A DNA stretch of 11,186 nt from an uncultured Methanomethylovorans sp. (GCA_937968035.1 CALBTS010000605.1:1-11186); one strand, 5' to 3'; counted from the first letter of the stretch, positions 1-5,747 are shown. Made by a program: numbers and translations. Notes: a model not told the origin generated them from the sequence alone.

Positions 1-27
1 ACAGGGGACAACATGGTCATTTTCCAT
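1..27 (-). CDS. Possible start of hsdS (type I specificity subunit), cut by the window edge
   Basis: Only a few codons are visible. The HsdM remnant ends in an ATGGAAAATGA arrangement, so a new reading frame could begin at 27 (reads MENDHVVPC) or, in another frame, at 20 (reads MTMLSPV). In type I systems hsdS usually follows hsdM with a short overlap, which is why I raise it. No HsdS domain can be seen in so few residues, and the choice of frame is open. This rests on gene order only. Confidence 0.2.
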
Positions 28-283
28 TACCGTTGAGGGTTTCCACGATCTCTTTAAAGCTTTCCAGCCCTGCTTCTATATTCTCTATTATCTCATTGGC
101 AAGTATGTCAGGATCTGGGAGGTTGTCGAGATCTGCCAGACTTTTATCCTTGAGCCAGAAAATGTCCAGATTGGTCTTGTCCCTCGCTTCCTGTTCAGGG
201 CTTTGATTGTGATTCATAGACCTTATCCATGGATTTATCCGTTCATCCTGTCCCCGGGCCCGGGAACTGCATGGAAAATTCAT
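17..283 (-). pseudogene. C-terminal remnant of HsdM, type I restriction-modification methyltransferase subunit
   Basis: This 88-codon frame ends with a stretch typical of the extreme C terminus of HsdM (adenine-N6 DNA methyltransferase of type I systems). From about residue 34 it reads RDKTNLDIFWLKDKSLADLD, followed by the NLPDPD and EIIENIEAGLESFKEIV motifs. HsdM is normally about 500 residues. The SAM-binding and NPPF catalytic motifs are absent, and a stop codon lies two codons upstream of the ATG. The first ~30 residues do not look like HsdM, so the homology begins abruptly. The nominal ATG sits inside a hairpin (265-289) and has no clear ribosome-binding site, so translation is doubtful. 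The fragment lies downstream of glnK on the same strand and is separated from it by 215 bases of non-coding DNA. The best reading is a 5'-truncated, decayed gene. A start beyond a frameshift in this region is not visible. Confidence 0.72.
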
Positions 284-289
284 GCAGTT
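251..289. repeat. GC-rich palindrome followed by a 9-bp hairpin
   Basis: Positions 253-264 are the self-complementary dodecamer CCCGGGCCCGGG. Directly after it, AACTGCATG (265-273) and CATGCAGTT (281-289) form a perfect 9-bp inverted repeat around a 7-base loop. The structure lies where the HsdM-like sequence fades out. No T-run follows it on either strand, so it is not a classic terminator. It may mark a recombination or deletion junction, which is inference. Confidence 0.6.
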
Positions 290-498
290 TCAGGAATGAT
301 TTTAGGAAAGTCTATGTTCACATTCAATATAAGTATTCTTAGTTCTGGTTGAATATGGTTTGCACAAAGACAAAAAAATAAGGGAAGGGTCCCGTAGGAC
401 AAACTATGGAAGGCTTATGGAATATGGAGATTATGATCCACAGTTGATCACTGAGCTTTGATCCCCGGGGCCCACGCTGATTAAGAAGGAGAATGCAC
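290..498. other. Non-coding stretch downstream of glnK
   Basis: No supported gene is seen here. On the minus strand a T7 run (complement of 372-378) lies about 120 bases past the glnK stop and could end the amt-glnK transcript, since archaeal termination often needs only T-rich tracts. On the plus strand an open frame without a usable upstream start runs 333-461 and ends RTNYGRLMEYGDYDPQLITEL-stop (partly shown); its composition is protein-like but I do not recognise it. A GC-rich box, CCCCGGGGCCC, lies at 463-473. Confidence 0.4.
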
Positions 499-837
499 TT
501 AAAGTGCATCCCCGTCAGTTTCGCCTGTTCTAATCCTTATGATCTTTTCCACCGGGTAGATGAAGATCTTTCCATCGCCTATTGAGCCTGTCTTAGCATG
601 CTTCATAATTATTTCAACTACAGCATCTGACTTTTCGACTGGCACGACCAGTTCGATCTTCACCTTGGGAAGCAGGTCCACGCAGTACTTCTGGCCTCTC
701 CATTGCTGAAGTACGCCCTTCTGCTTTCCCCGCCCCTTTACTTCGGTGATTGTCATACTTTCGAATCCAGCATCGTCCAGCGCATCTTTTACTTCCTGGA
801 CCTTTGTGGGCCTAATTATTGCTTCGATCTTTCTCAT
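499..837 (-). CDS. glnK: GlnK, PII nitrogen-regulatory signalling protein
   Basis: This is a 112-residue trimeric PII-family protein, the usual family length. It senses ATP/ADP and 2-oxoglutarate in the cytoplasm and controls the ammonium channel Amt; in methanogens GlnK proteins can also act on other nitrogen targets. The T-loop is at about residues 36-55 and contains Tyr51 (RGQKYCVD), the position uridylylated in enteric bacteria. The LPKVK motif follows, then the B-loop TGSIGDGKIF at about 83-92 and the C-loop RTGE near the end. Within the T-loop, GVLQQW replaces the more usual acidic/Tyr pattern. The start is supported by AGGAGTGAG, which lies inside the last codons of amt. Only 5 bases separate the two genes, so they are translationally linked. 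The gene order amt then glnK is the reverse of the more common glnK-amt order. Confidence 0.97.
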   Translation of the reverse strand: MRKIEAIIRPTKVQEVKDALDDAGFESMTITEVKGRGKQKGVLQQWRGQKYCVDLLPKVKIELVVPVEKSDAVVEIIMKHAKTGSIGDGKIFIYPVEKIIRIRTGETDGDAL

Positions 838-842
838 CTATC

Positions 843-2252
843 TCACTCCTTTGCAAGCACGAATTCTGGATATGCAGACATTCCATGTTCCTTTATATCG
901 AGTCCGGCTATCTCATCTTCTTCAGGCACTCTCAGGCCCATAACTGCATCCAGTACCTTGAATATTATGAAAGAGATACCGAAGGCCCATATTACAGCCA
1001 GTATCAGTCCAACTACCTGGATCATGAACTGCTGGTATCCGCCGTATAGCAGGCCTGCACCAGCGGCAGTGTATGCAGCATCAGCAAATATGCCGTTACC
1101 CTGTCCTATTGCGAATATGCCGACCGACAATATTCCCCAGGCCCCGCTGTAACCGTGTACTGCGATGGCACCTACCGGGTCGTCCAGCTTGAGTGTGTAT
1201 TCGTTGAACATAACTCCTACATATACTATTATACCTGCGATCAGTCCTATGATTACTGCTGCCCAGCTGGCAACGGATCCGCAGGAAGCGGTGATGGCTA
1301 CAAGGCCTGCCAGCATGCCGTTGGCTGTAAGGGATGGGTCTGGCTTTCCGGTCTTCATCCAGGTGATCAGCAGTACCATTATAGCACCTGCTCCTGCTGC
1401 CAGGAAAGTGTTGGCTATTACAAGGCCAATGTAGGGATCGTTACCGTCAAGGGTGCTTCCTCCGTTGAACCCCACCCATCCGAATGCCAGTATCAGTGTA
1501 CCCAGGAATGCCAGGGGCAGGCTGTGACCTGGAATTACCACAGGCTTTCCGTGCCTGAACTTGCCTATCCTTGGGCCGACCAGTAACACACCTGCAAGGG
1601 CAGAGAAACCTCCGATCATGTGTACAACTGAAGATCCTGCGAAGTCATGGTATCCTATTCCGATCGCATCGACTATCGGACCGCTGGTAAGGATACCGGC
1701 ACCGCTCCATACCCAGTGACCGAATACAGGGTAAATGAGTCCCACCATCAGTACGGTGTATATCAAATATGCCTTGAAGCTCGTTCTCTCTGCCATGGCA
1801 CCCGATACGATCGTTGCACCTGTGGCTGCGAACACCATCTGGAACCACCAGCTGGTCCATATTGCGTTGTCAGCACCACTCATGAAGAACTGGTCACTAC
1901 CTATTATACCAGCATAGTCGGCACCATACATTAGTGCCCAACCCATTACCCAGTAGACCACTATGCCAAGACACACTGTCATGAAGTTCTTCATAAGTAT
2001 GTTCGTAGTGTTCTTAACACGAGTAAGTCCGATCTCCACCAGTGAGAAACCGGCATGCATCAGGAACACTATGCCACCACAAAGTATCAGCCATACAACT
2101 GTAAGTGCTGTCTGCACATCAGCTATAGCTTCTGCGTTCTCTTCAGGTGTTGCCGCCGATACAGGTAAAATCAACATCATAAGGATAATTCCTAAGAGCA
2201 GCAGCGACTGTCCTGAGATTCCCAGGTTCTTCTTTTTGTACATTGTTTCCAT
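843..2252 (-). CDS. amt: Ammonium transporter, Amt/MEP/Rh family
   Basis: A 469-residue membrane channel that conducts ammonium/ammonia across the cytoplasmic membrane. Residues 1-34 form a basic N terminus, a hydrophobic stretch and an LPVSAA-type signal cleavage site, followed by a mature protein with about 11 transmembrane helices. The family motif DFAGSSVVHMIGG (203-215) holds Asp203 and the first pore histidine, His211; the second pore histidine is His366 in AVHGYSGAWG. The AERTSF motif (155-160) is also present. The cytoplasmic C tail (GLRVPEEDEIAGLDI, ~439-453) is the part that couples to GlnK. I chose the first ATG because GAGGT (2261-2265) lies 7 bases ahead; Met4 is the alternative. 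It is the first gene of an amt-glnK operon. A palindrome beside its TATA region suggests repressor control. Confidence 0.97.
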   Translation of the reverse strand: METMYKKKNLGISGQSLLLLGIILMMLILPVSAATPEENAEAIADVQTALTVVWLILCGGIVFLMHAGFSLVEIGLTRVKNTTNILMKNFMTVCLGIVVYWVMGWALMYGADYAGIIGSDQFFMSGADNAIWTSWWFQMVFAATGATIVSGAMAERTSFKAYLIYTVLMVGLIYPVFGHWVWSGAGILTSGPIVDAIGIGYHDFAGSSVVHMIGGFSALAGVLLVGPRIGKFRHGKPVVIPGHSLPLAFLGTLILAFGWVGFNGGSTLDGNDPYIGLVIANTFLAAGAGAIMVLLITWMKTGKPDPSLTANGMLAGLVAITASCGSVASWAAVIIGLIAGIIVYVGVMFNEYTLKLDDPVGAIAVHGYSGAWGILSVGIFAIGQGNGIFADAAYTAAGAGLLYGGYQQFMIQVVGLILAVIWAFGISFIIFKVLDAVMGLRVPEEDEIAGLDIKEHGMSAYPEFVLAKE

Positions 2253-2260
2253 AAATTTTA

Positions 2261-2265
2261 CCTCT
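2261..2265 (-). promoter_or_regulatory. Ribosome-binding site of amt
   Basis: GAGGT on the minus strand, 7 bases before the ATG at 2252. It favours this start over the in-frame ATG three codons later, which would place the site too far away. Confidence 0.7.
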
Positions 2266-2281
2266 TGACTAGGAAGACGGT

Positions 2282-2310
2282 AGTCTACTGTAGACTTTAT
2301 ATTATTTAAA
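2282..2310 (-). promoter_or_regulatory. amt-glnK promoter with a 7-1-7 palindromic candidate operator
   Basis: On the minus strand an A-rich BRE-like stretch leads into TTTAAATA (2310 down to 2303), a good archaeal TATA box that would place transcription start near 2280. The perfect inverted repeat AGTCTAC-T-GTAGACT (2282-2296) lies between the TATA box and that start, where a bound protein would block polymerase. NrpR, encoded 1.3 kb away, is the obvious candidate ligand. The sequence does not match GGAA-N6-TTCC, the NrpR site of Methanococcus maripaludis, so the assignment is inference. Confidence 0.55.
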
Positions 2311-2505
2311 TTTTTGCATACATCCTATGTTTGAACGCTTCATTTGTATGTACATTTTAATTAATTTAAGCAAAAAAAGTATAATATTATTTAATTATCA
2401 TTATATACTCACTAAATATTGCTATTATCTAATATATTGTACATATTTCTGAAGGATGACCTCTCTATATGGAACCTCTCCCACTCCGTCTGCAGCTCCA
2501 AGTGC
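2311..2505. other. AT-rich divergent intergenic region between amt and the methyltransferase gene
   Basis: No gene is seen here. It is strongly AT-rich from about 2295 to 2450, with many TATA-like runs on both strands, and becomes GC-normal after 2455. A plus-strand frame that is open from 2469 joins the methyltransferase gene, but I regard its first 23 codons as untranslated leader or promoter. Confidence 0.5.
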
Positions 2506-2512
2506 TTATATA
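2506..2512 (+). promoter_or_regulatory. TATA box of the methyltransferase gene, implying a leaderless transcript
   Basis: TTATATA preceded by purine-rich AAGTGC. Archaeal transcription usually begins 22-27 bases downstream of the box centre, which here is about 2533-2536, essentially at the ATG at 2538. No Shine-Dalgarno site precedes that ATG, which fits leaderless translation and argues against a start at 2469, since that would lie upstream of the promoter. Confidence 0.5.
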
Positions 2513-2537
2513 CTGCTGCAACATAGTTTCACTCCTG

Positions 2538-3506
2538 ATGAGGGATATCTACTATAATCAGGACTGTATAACCGGTGCCCGTGAACATCTACCTGACAAA
2601 AGTGTCGATCTTATCATCACCGATCCTCCATTTGCCATCAATGGGGACATTCTCCACAAACACTACCATCGGAAAGAAGAGCATGTGTTCGAAGGATATG
2701 TTGAGGTAGATCAGGAAGAATATCGCGATTTTTCCATAAAGTGGCTGCATGAAGCCCACAGAGTGCTCAAGGATACTGGTTCCATGTATGTGGTCTCAGG
2801 ATGGAGCAATCTTCTGGATATACTGCTTGCTCTTGAAAAAAATGATTTTGAGATCATCAACCATATTATATGGAAGTATAATTTCGGTGTGAGTACAAGG
2901 CACAAGTTCGTGACATCCCATTACCATATTCTCTACTGTAAAAAATCAGGTGCAAAACGGGTGAAATTTAATACCTTCTGTAGATTTGGAACATCTGAAA
3001 AGAATGGTGATAACAGTTCTATGCTTTATAACGACCTGGAAGATGTATGGGTGATCAACAGGGATTTCAAGAAAGGCAGGTTAAGGAATAAGAACACCCT
3101 CCCTGCTGAACTGTTAAAGAAGATGATCCTTTACTCCTCAGATGAAGATGACCTCGTTTGTGATCTTTTCCTGGGCAGTTTTTCCACTGCAAAGATTGCC
3201 AGGTCCCTCAACAGATATTCCACTGGATTTGAGATGAATGGTGATGTGTATGATTACCAGCTGGAACAAATGCACAATATAGAACGTGGTTATATGCTCA
3301 AAGAGCTGTGCTCTAATGGGGGAAATCCGCATCACAACCAGAGGAAACGCTGGACGGAAGAGGAAGCAAGTAAGGTCATTGAACGCTATAATGCCATAAA
3401 GAGCGCAGGGCTCACTGACAAAAAAGCTTATCATCTCCTTTCCATGGAGTTTGGCAGGGGTTATTTCTCCATGATGAACATTGTTAAGAAAAACAGGAGA
3501 GCATGA
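2538..3506 (+). CDS. Beta-class DNA (adenine-N6 or cytosine-N4) methyltransferase with a C-terminal helical extension
   Basis: A 322-residue site-specific DNA methyltransferase of the N6_N4_Mtase family, using S-adenosylmethionine. The catalytic motif IV, TDPPF, is at residues 28-32. The SAM-binding motif I, DLFLGSFSTAKIA (209-221), comes near the C terminus after NTLPAELLKKMI. Motif IV before motif I is the beta-class order, with the target-recognition region in between (about 120-185). Residues 268-318 form a basic helical segment (RKRWTEEEASKVIERY...), which resembles a Myb/homeodomain-like DNA-binding unit and is not part of the catalytic core. I chose the ATG at 2538 because family homology starts there (MRDIYYNQDC) and a TATA box sits 25 bases upstream; the ATG at 2469 would add 23 unconvincing residues. 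No cognate restriction enzyme is visible, so it looks like an orphan. DPPF is more usual in adenine enzymes, but base and target sequence cannot be read. Confidence 0.9.
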   Translation: MRDIYYNQDCITGAREHLPDKSVDLIITDPPFAINGDILHKHYHRKEEHVFEGYVEVDQEEYRDFSIKWLHEAHRVLKDTGSMYVVSGWSNLLDILLALEKNDFEIINHIIWKYNFGVSTRHKFVTSHYHILYCKKSGAKRVKFNTFCRFGTSEKNGDNSSMLYNDLEDVWVINRDFKKGRLRNKNTLPAELLKKMILYSSDEDDLVCDLFLGSFSTAKIARSLNRYSTGFEMNGDVYDYQLEQMHNIERGYMLKELCSNGGNPHHNQRKRWTEEEASKVIERYNAIKSAGLTDKKAYHLLSMEFGRGYFSMMNIVKKNRRA

Positions 3507-3510
3507 TCTC

Positions 3511-4491
3511 TCATTCCAGTCTTTTCATTATATTATAGTCCATGATACTGGAAACAGGGTATGCTTTGACAGGGATGCCTGCTTCTGCAATAGCTGCGAT
3601 AGCATTGCTCCCCACGATCACAGGTATGCCTGCTTTCCCTTTTTCCAAAGGCACGCTGAATACATCTTCTCCTGTCTCACCGATAGCCAGATATCCACCG
3701 ATATCGGATTCTTTTGCAAGCTCCATAACCTCCTGTGCCCTTTCCCTTGCAGAGCCCGGTATATGTCGCAGGTTAGCCAGAAGCTTTCCAGTACCACTTT
3801 CTATATAATCGAGCACTGAAGTGGAACGTCTGTTAATGAATATTTTGATTGGATCTATCGATGTCCCACTGTAGCCTATGATATCCACAAAACTCACCGG
3901 CTTACGAGCTTCCATCTGCATAAGGCCACCATACAGGGGAGTGGAGGGAATCCCATTCTTCAAAAGGATACCATCATAGGTGATACTGCAGACGTTGGCT
4001 ATTGCAAATTTACCGTCCGGCACGAAGATGTCATCCTCTTCAGAGTCCTCGTCCACCACTCTGATCCTGGGGCTTATGGATATGCCAGCATCGATCGCAT
4101 ATTTCAGCACATCCATTGCCTTTTCATAATCCCTTTTGTCAATAACGGATACATTCACTATGACATTCCCTTTCTTTTCCCGGATGTCGTATGTGGTCTT
4201 GTACACCAGTTCTTCTATCCTGGTGATCACCAGGTCCAGCCTGTCACTTATAAGCGCATCGTTGAGCTCTTTCTGTCCCAGGTCTGTTATCGTGCGCCCA
4301 ATATATCCATGTTTTTTGGTGAATCCCCGTTCATCCAGTATGCGCAGATGATAGCGTACTGCTCTTTCCCCAATGGCATATCCTCTGTTCTGCAGTTCAT
4401 CTGCAATGAGGCGGGCTCCCAGTGGTTTATCGCTTTTGCTGATTATCCGCATTATCTCAATAAGTTTCCTTTGGACATTGGGGTCTGTCAT
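3511..4491 (-). CDS. nrpR: NrpR-family transcriptional repressor of nitrogen assimilation genes
   Basis: A 326-residue protein with a winged-helix domain (about residues 6-75: RKLIEIMRIISKS, ERAVRYHLRILDERGFT) followed by one NrpR effector domain (about 80-325, including GYSGTSIDP at 206-214 and GIPVIVGSNAIAAIAEAGIPV at ~288-308). NrpR represses nif, glnA, glnK and amt genes when nitrogen is sufficient; 2-oxoglutarate releases it from DNA. Methanococcus NrpR has two effector domains fused to one HTH. Methanosarcina instead splits them into NrpRI (HTH plus one domain) and NrpRII. This protein has the NrpRI layout, so a partner NrpRII should be encoded elsewhere. AGGAG (4498-4502) lies 6 bases before the ATG. 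Its 3' end faces that of the methyltransferase gene with only 4 bases between the stop codons. Confidence 0.93.
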   Translation of the reverse strand: MTDPNVQRKLIEIMRIISKSDKPLGARLIADELQNRGYAIGERAVRYHLRILDERGFTKKHGYIGRTITDLGQKELNDALISDRLDLVITRIEELVYKTTYDIREKKGNVIVNVSVIDKRDYEKAMDVLKYAIDAGISISPRIRVVDEDSEEDDIFVPDGKFAIANVCSITYDGILLKNGIPSTPLYGGLMQMEARKPVSFVDIIGYSGTSIDPIKIFINRRSTSVLDYIESGTGKLLANLRHIPGSARERAQEVMELAKESDIGGYLAIGETGEDVFSVPLEKGKAGIPVIVGSNAIAAIAEAGIPVKAYPVSSIMDYNIMKRLE

Positions 4492-4497
4492 ATATTA

Positions 4498-4550
4498 CTC
4501 CTGTCTTTGGTTCTTTTCACTGGTTAAGTTGGGGACCAATGGAATATATC
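4498..4550 (-). promoter_or_regulatory. Promoter and ribosome-binding site of nrpR
   Basis: On the minus strand GATATATTC (4550-4542) is the best TATA box and predicts a start near 4520. AGGAG at 4498-4502 precedes the ATG at 4491. A short inverted repeat, TTGG-GGA-CCAA (4529-4539), lies between the TATA box and the predicted start, but is too short to call an operator. Confidence 0.4.
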
Positions 4551-4775
4551 TGTCATGTCTAAAAAGATTATGTATGAATTTCTATCATGTGTTGGAGCAT
4601 AACTATCTGTTCATGTTGCATATTCTTAGAATATCTGCTTTTATATGTTTCTTTCTACCTTAGTTCCTTGCATAAAACTCGGTTACTTTATTCTGATAGT
4701 AGAAAGTTTCATATTCTATGCGATTCAATTCCTAATTGGGAGTAGTGGGTAAAAAGCCCCATCCTATCGAATATA
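4551..4775 (+). promoter_or_regulatory. Intergenic region with palindrome and TATA box for the DUF3303 gene
   Basis: The perfect palindrome ATATTCT-T-AGAATAT (4620-4634) lies immediately upstream of TTTTATATG (4639-4647), a TATA-like box on the plus strand. Transcription would start near 4670, giving a leader of about 120 bases before the ATG at 4792. No gene is seen in the region. A weak GGG/CCC hairpin occurs around 4747-4760. The palindrome could be a regulator site, and its ligand is unknown. Confidence 0.4.
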
Positions 4776-4791
4776 AAGGAGTGTTATAGAA

Positions 4792-5067
4792 ATGTTATTT
4801 ATGGACATAAGTATGTGGGCACCGGAGCACAGAGCAGATATCCTGAAGCACTTCAAGGAACTCAGGCCACCGGCGGGTATTCATGTTATCAATCAGTGGC
4901 TGGACCTTACAGGCGGCAGATTCTTCATTCTCTATGAGGCTGAGAGTTCAGAGGCATACGCAGCTTTCAACCTGCCGTGGTCGGATGTCTGTACCATCGA
5001 CAGTGTGCCGGTCATGGAGGCAACCGAGTTCATAAAACACATGACAGAACGAGGACTAAAGTTCTAA
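4792..5067 (+). CDS. Small DUF3303-type protein of unknown function
   Basis: A 91-residue soluble protein that resembles the DUF3303 family: a compact alpha/beta fold like the dimeric alpha-beta barrel (ferredoxin-like) proteins. Visible marks are the N-terminal strand MLFMDISMW, a helix holding EHRADILKHFKEL, the GGRFFILYEAESSEAYAAF segment in the middle (about 42-60) and the WSDVCTIDSVPVMEATEF segment toward the C terminus. It has no signal peptide, membrane segment, cysteine cluster or known catalytic motif. AAGGAGTG (4776-4783) supports the start. It stands alone on the plus strand, divergent from nrpR and followed by a clear terminator, so it is a single-gene unit. Function is not known, and proximity to nrpR is only a hint. 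Confidence 0.8.
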   Translation: MLFMDISMWAPEHRADILKHFKELRPPAGIHVINQWLDLTGGRFFILYEAESSEAYAAFNLPWSDVCTIDSVPVMEATEFIKHMTERGLKF

Positions 5068-5113
5068 AAAATAATTGGTCGGCCTTAAAGGCTGACAAGC
5101 TTTTCTCTTTTTC
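5065..5113. terminator. Bidirectional hairpin terminator between convergent genes
   Basis: GTCGGCCTT (5078-5086) pairs with AAGGCTGAC (5088-5096), a 9-bp near-palindrome with one G-T pair and a one-base centre, so the real loop must open a few pairs. On the plus strand it is followed by AAGCTTTTCTCTTTTT, ending the DUF3303 transcript. On the minus strand it is followed by CAATTATTTTTT, ending the transcript of the gene at 5127. The same element can therefore serve both directions. Confidence 0.7.
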
Positions 5114-5126
5114 AATGCATACCGTA

Positions 5127-5747
5127 CTAGATAGCCGCAGAAAGACTTATAGTTCTGTCTGAATCTCCCACAAGCACAGTGAAATCGCCGGGAGGCAAAG
5201 CCGCAGTATTGTAATTATATGTGAACTTTCCTTCATTGTCCGTATCTATGACCTCCACAGCTTCAAGGTAGATGGTTACTTCTTTCTCTCCTTCCTTTGC
5301 CTGGCCGTGGATCGAAATATCGTAGTTCCCTGAAGGCACGTTCTCTTCCGAGTAAATGGCTTCATCACTGTTAGCTTCAAATGTCCTTGTGAAGGTAATG
5401 AACATCTTCACGCTGAAATTGAGGTCCTTGGCTTTACGGGCCTTTATGGTAAAATGATTTGGACCATCAGGTATCTCTACTTTGTCCATGTTGTACTCGT
5501 ACTTCCCATCTGTGACGGGAACCTTCTTTTCAAAAGATACCTTAACCCTTACCTTGGCTTCAGGGGTGGTGCTACCTGTAATAGTAAGGGTATCACCGAC
5601 CCGGGGTAACTGTGGTATATGTTCCCAATTCACAGTTACATTGTTCGAACTGATGTTCAGATCACGGTATCTTAGACGATTTATAGCTTTCAGCAAATTA
5701 AGGAAAAAGCTCTGTGTTTTATTATTGCTCACGATTCCCCCACCCAT
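5127..5747 (-). CDS. Hypothetical protein with two tandem beta-sandwich-like repeats
   Basis: I do not recognise a named family. From the ATG at 5747 the protein has 206 residues. Upstream in-frame GTG (5768) would add seven; a GTG at 5732 has the best-placed purine-rich sequence (GGGTGGGGG). The start is therefore uncertain. After a short basic N-terminal helix, two similar segments of about 60 residues are seen. The first (LTITGSTTPEAKVRVKV ... TDGKYEYNM ... IPDGPNHFTIKA) and the second (ISIHGQAKEGEKEVTIYL ... NEGKFTYNY ... LPPGDFTVLV) share the G, V-x-V, D/EGK-[YF]-x-Y and P-x-G positions typical of Ig/Big-like strands. No signal peptide or transmembrane helix is present, so it should be cytoplasmic or attached through a partner. 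It follows the phasin-like gene after about 30 bases and shares its transcript. Confidence 0.72.
   Translation of the reverse strand: MGGGIVSNNKTQSFFLNLLKAINRLRYRDLNISSNNVTVNWEHIPQLPRVGDTLTITGSTTPEAKVRVKVSFEKKVPVTDGKYEYNMDKVEIPDGPNHFTIKARKAKDLNFSVKMFITFTRTFEANSDEAIYSEENVPSGNYDISIHGQAKEGEKEVTIYLEAVEVIDTDNEGKFTYNYNTAALPPGDFTVLVGDSDRTISLSAAI

Noticed and set aside
493..509. ATGCACTT-A-AAGTGCAT near-palindrome over the glnK stop codon as a terminator
   Set aside because: The centre is a single base, so little stem remains once a loop opens, and no T-run follows it on the minus strand.
703..1934. Several long open frames on the plus strand opposite amt
   Set aside because: They lie wholly antisense to a clearly recognised gene and their translations have no family features; long antisense frames are a by-product of the codon use of a conserved membrane protein.
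4529..4539. TTGG-GGA-CCAA inverted repeat upstream of nrpR as an autoregulatory operator
   Set aside because: Four-base arms are too short to distinguish from chance, and the sequence matches neither the amt palindrome nor GGAA-N6-TTCC.
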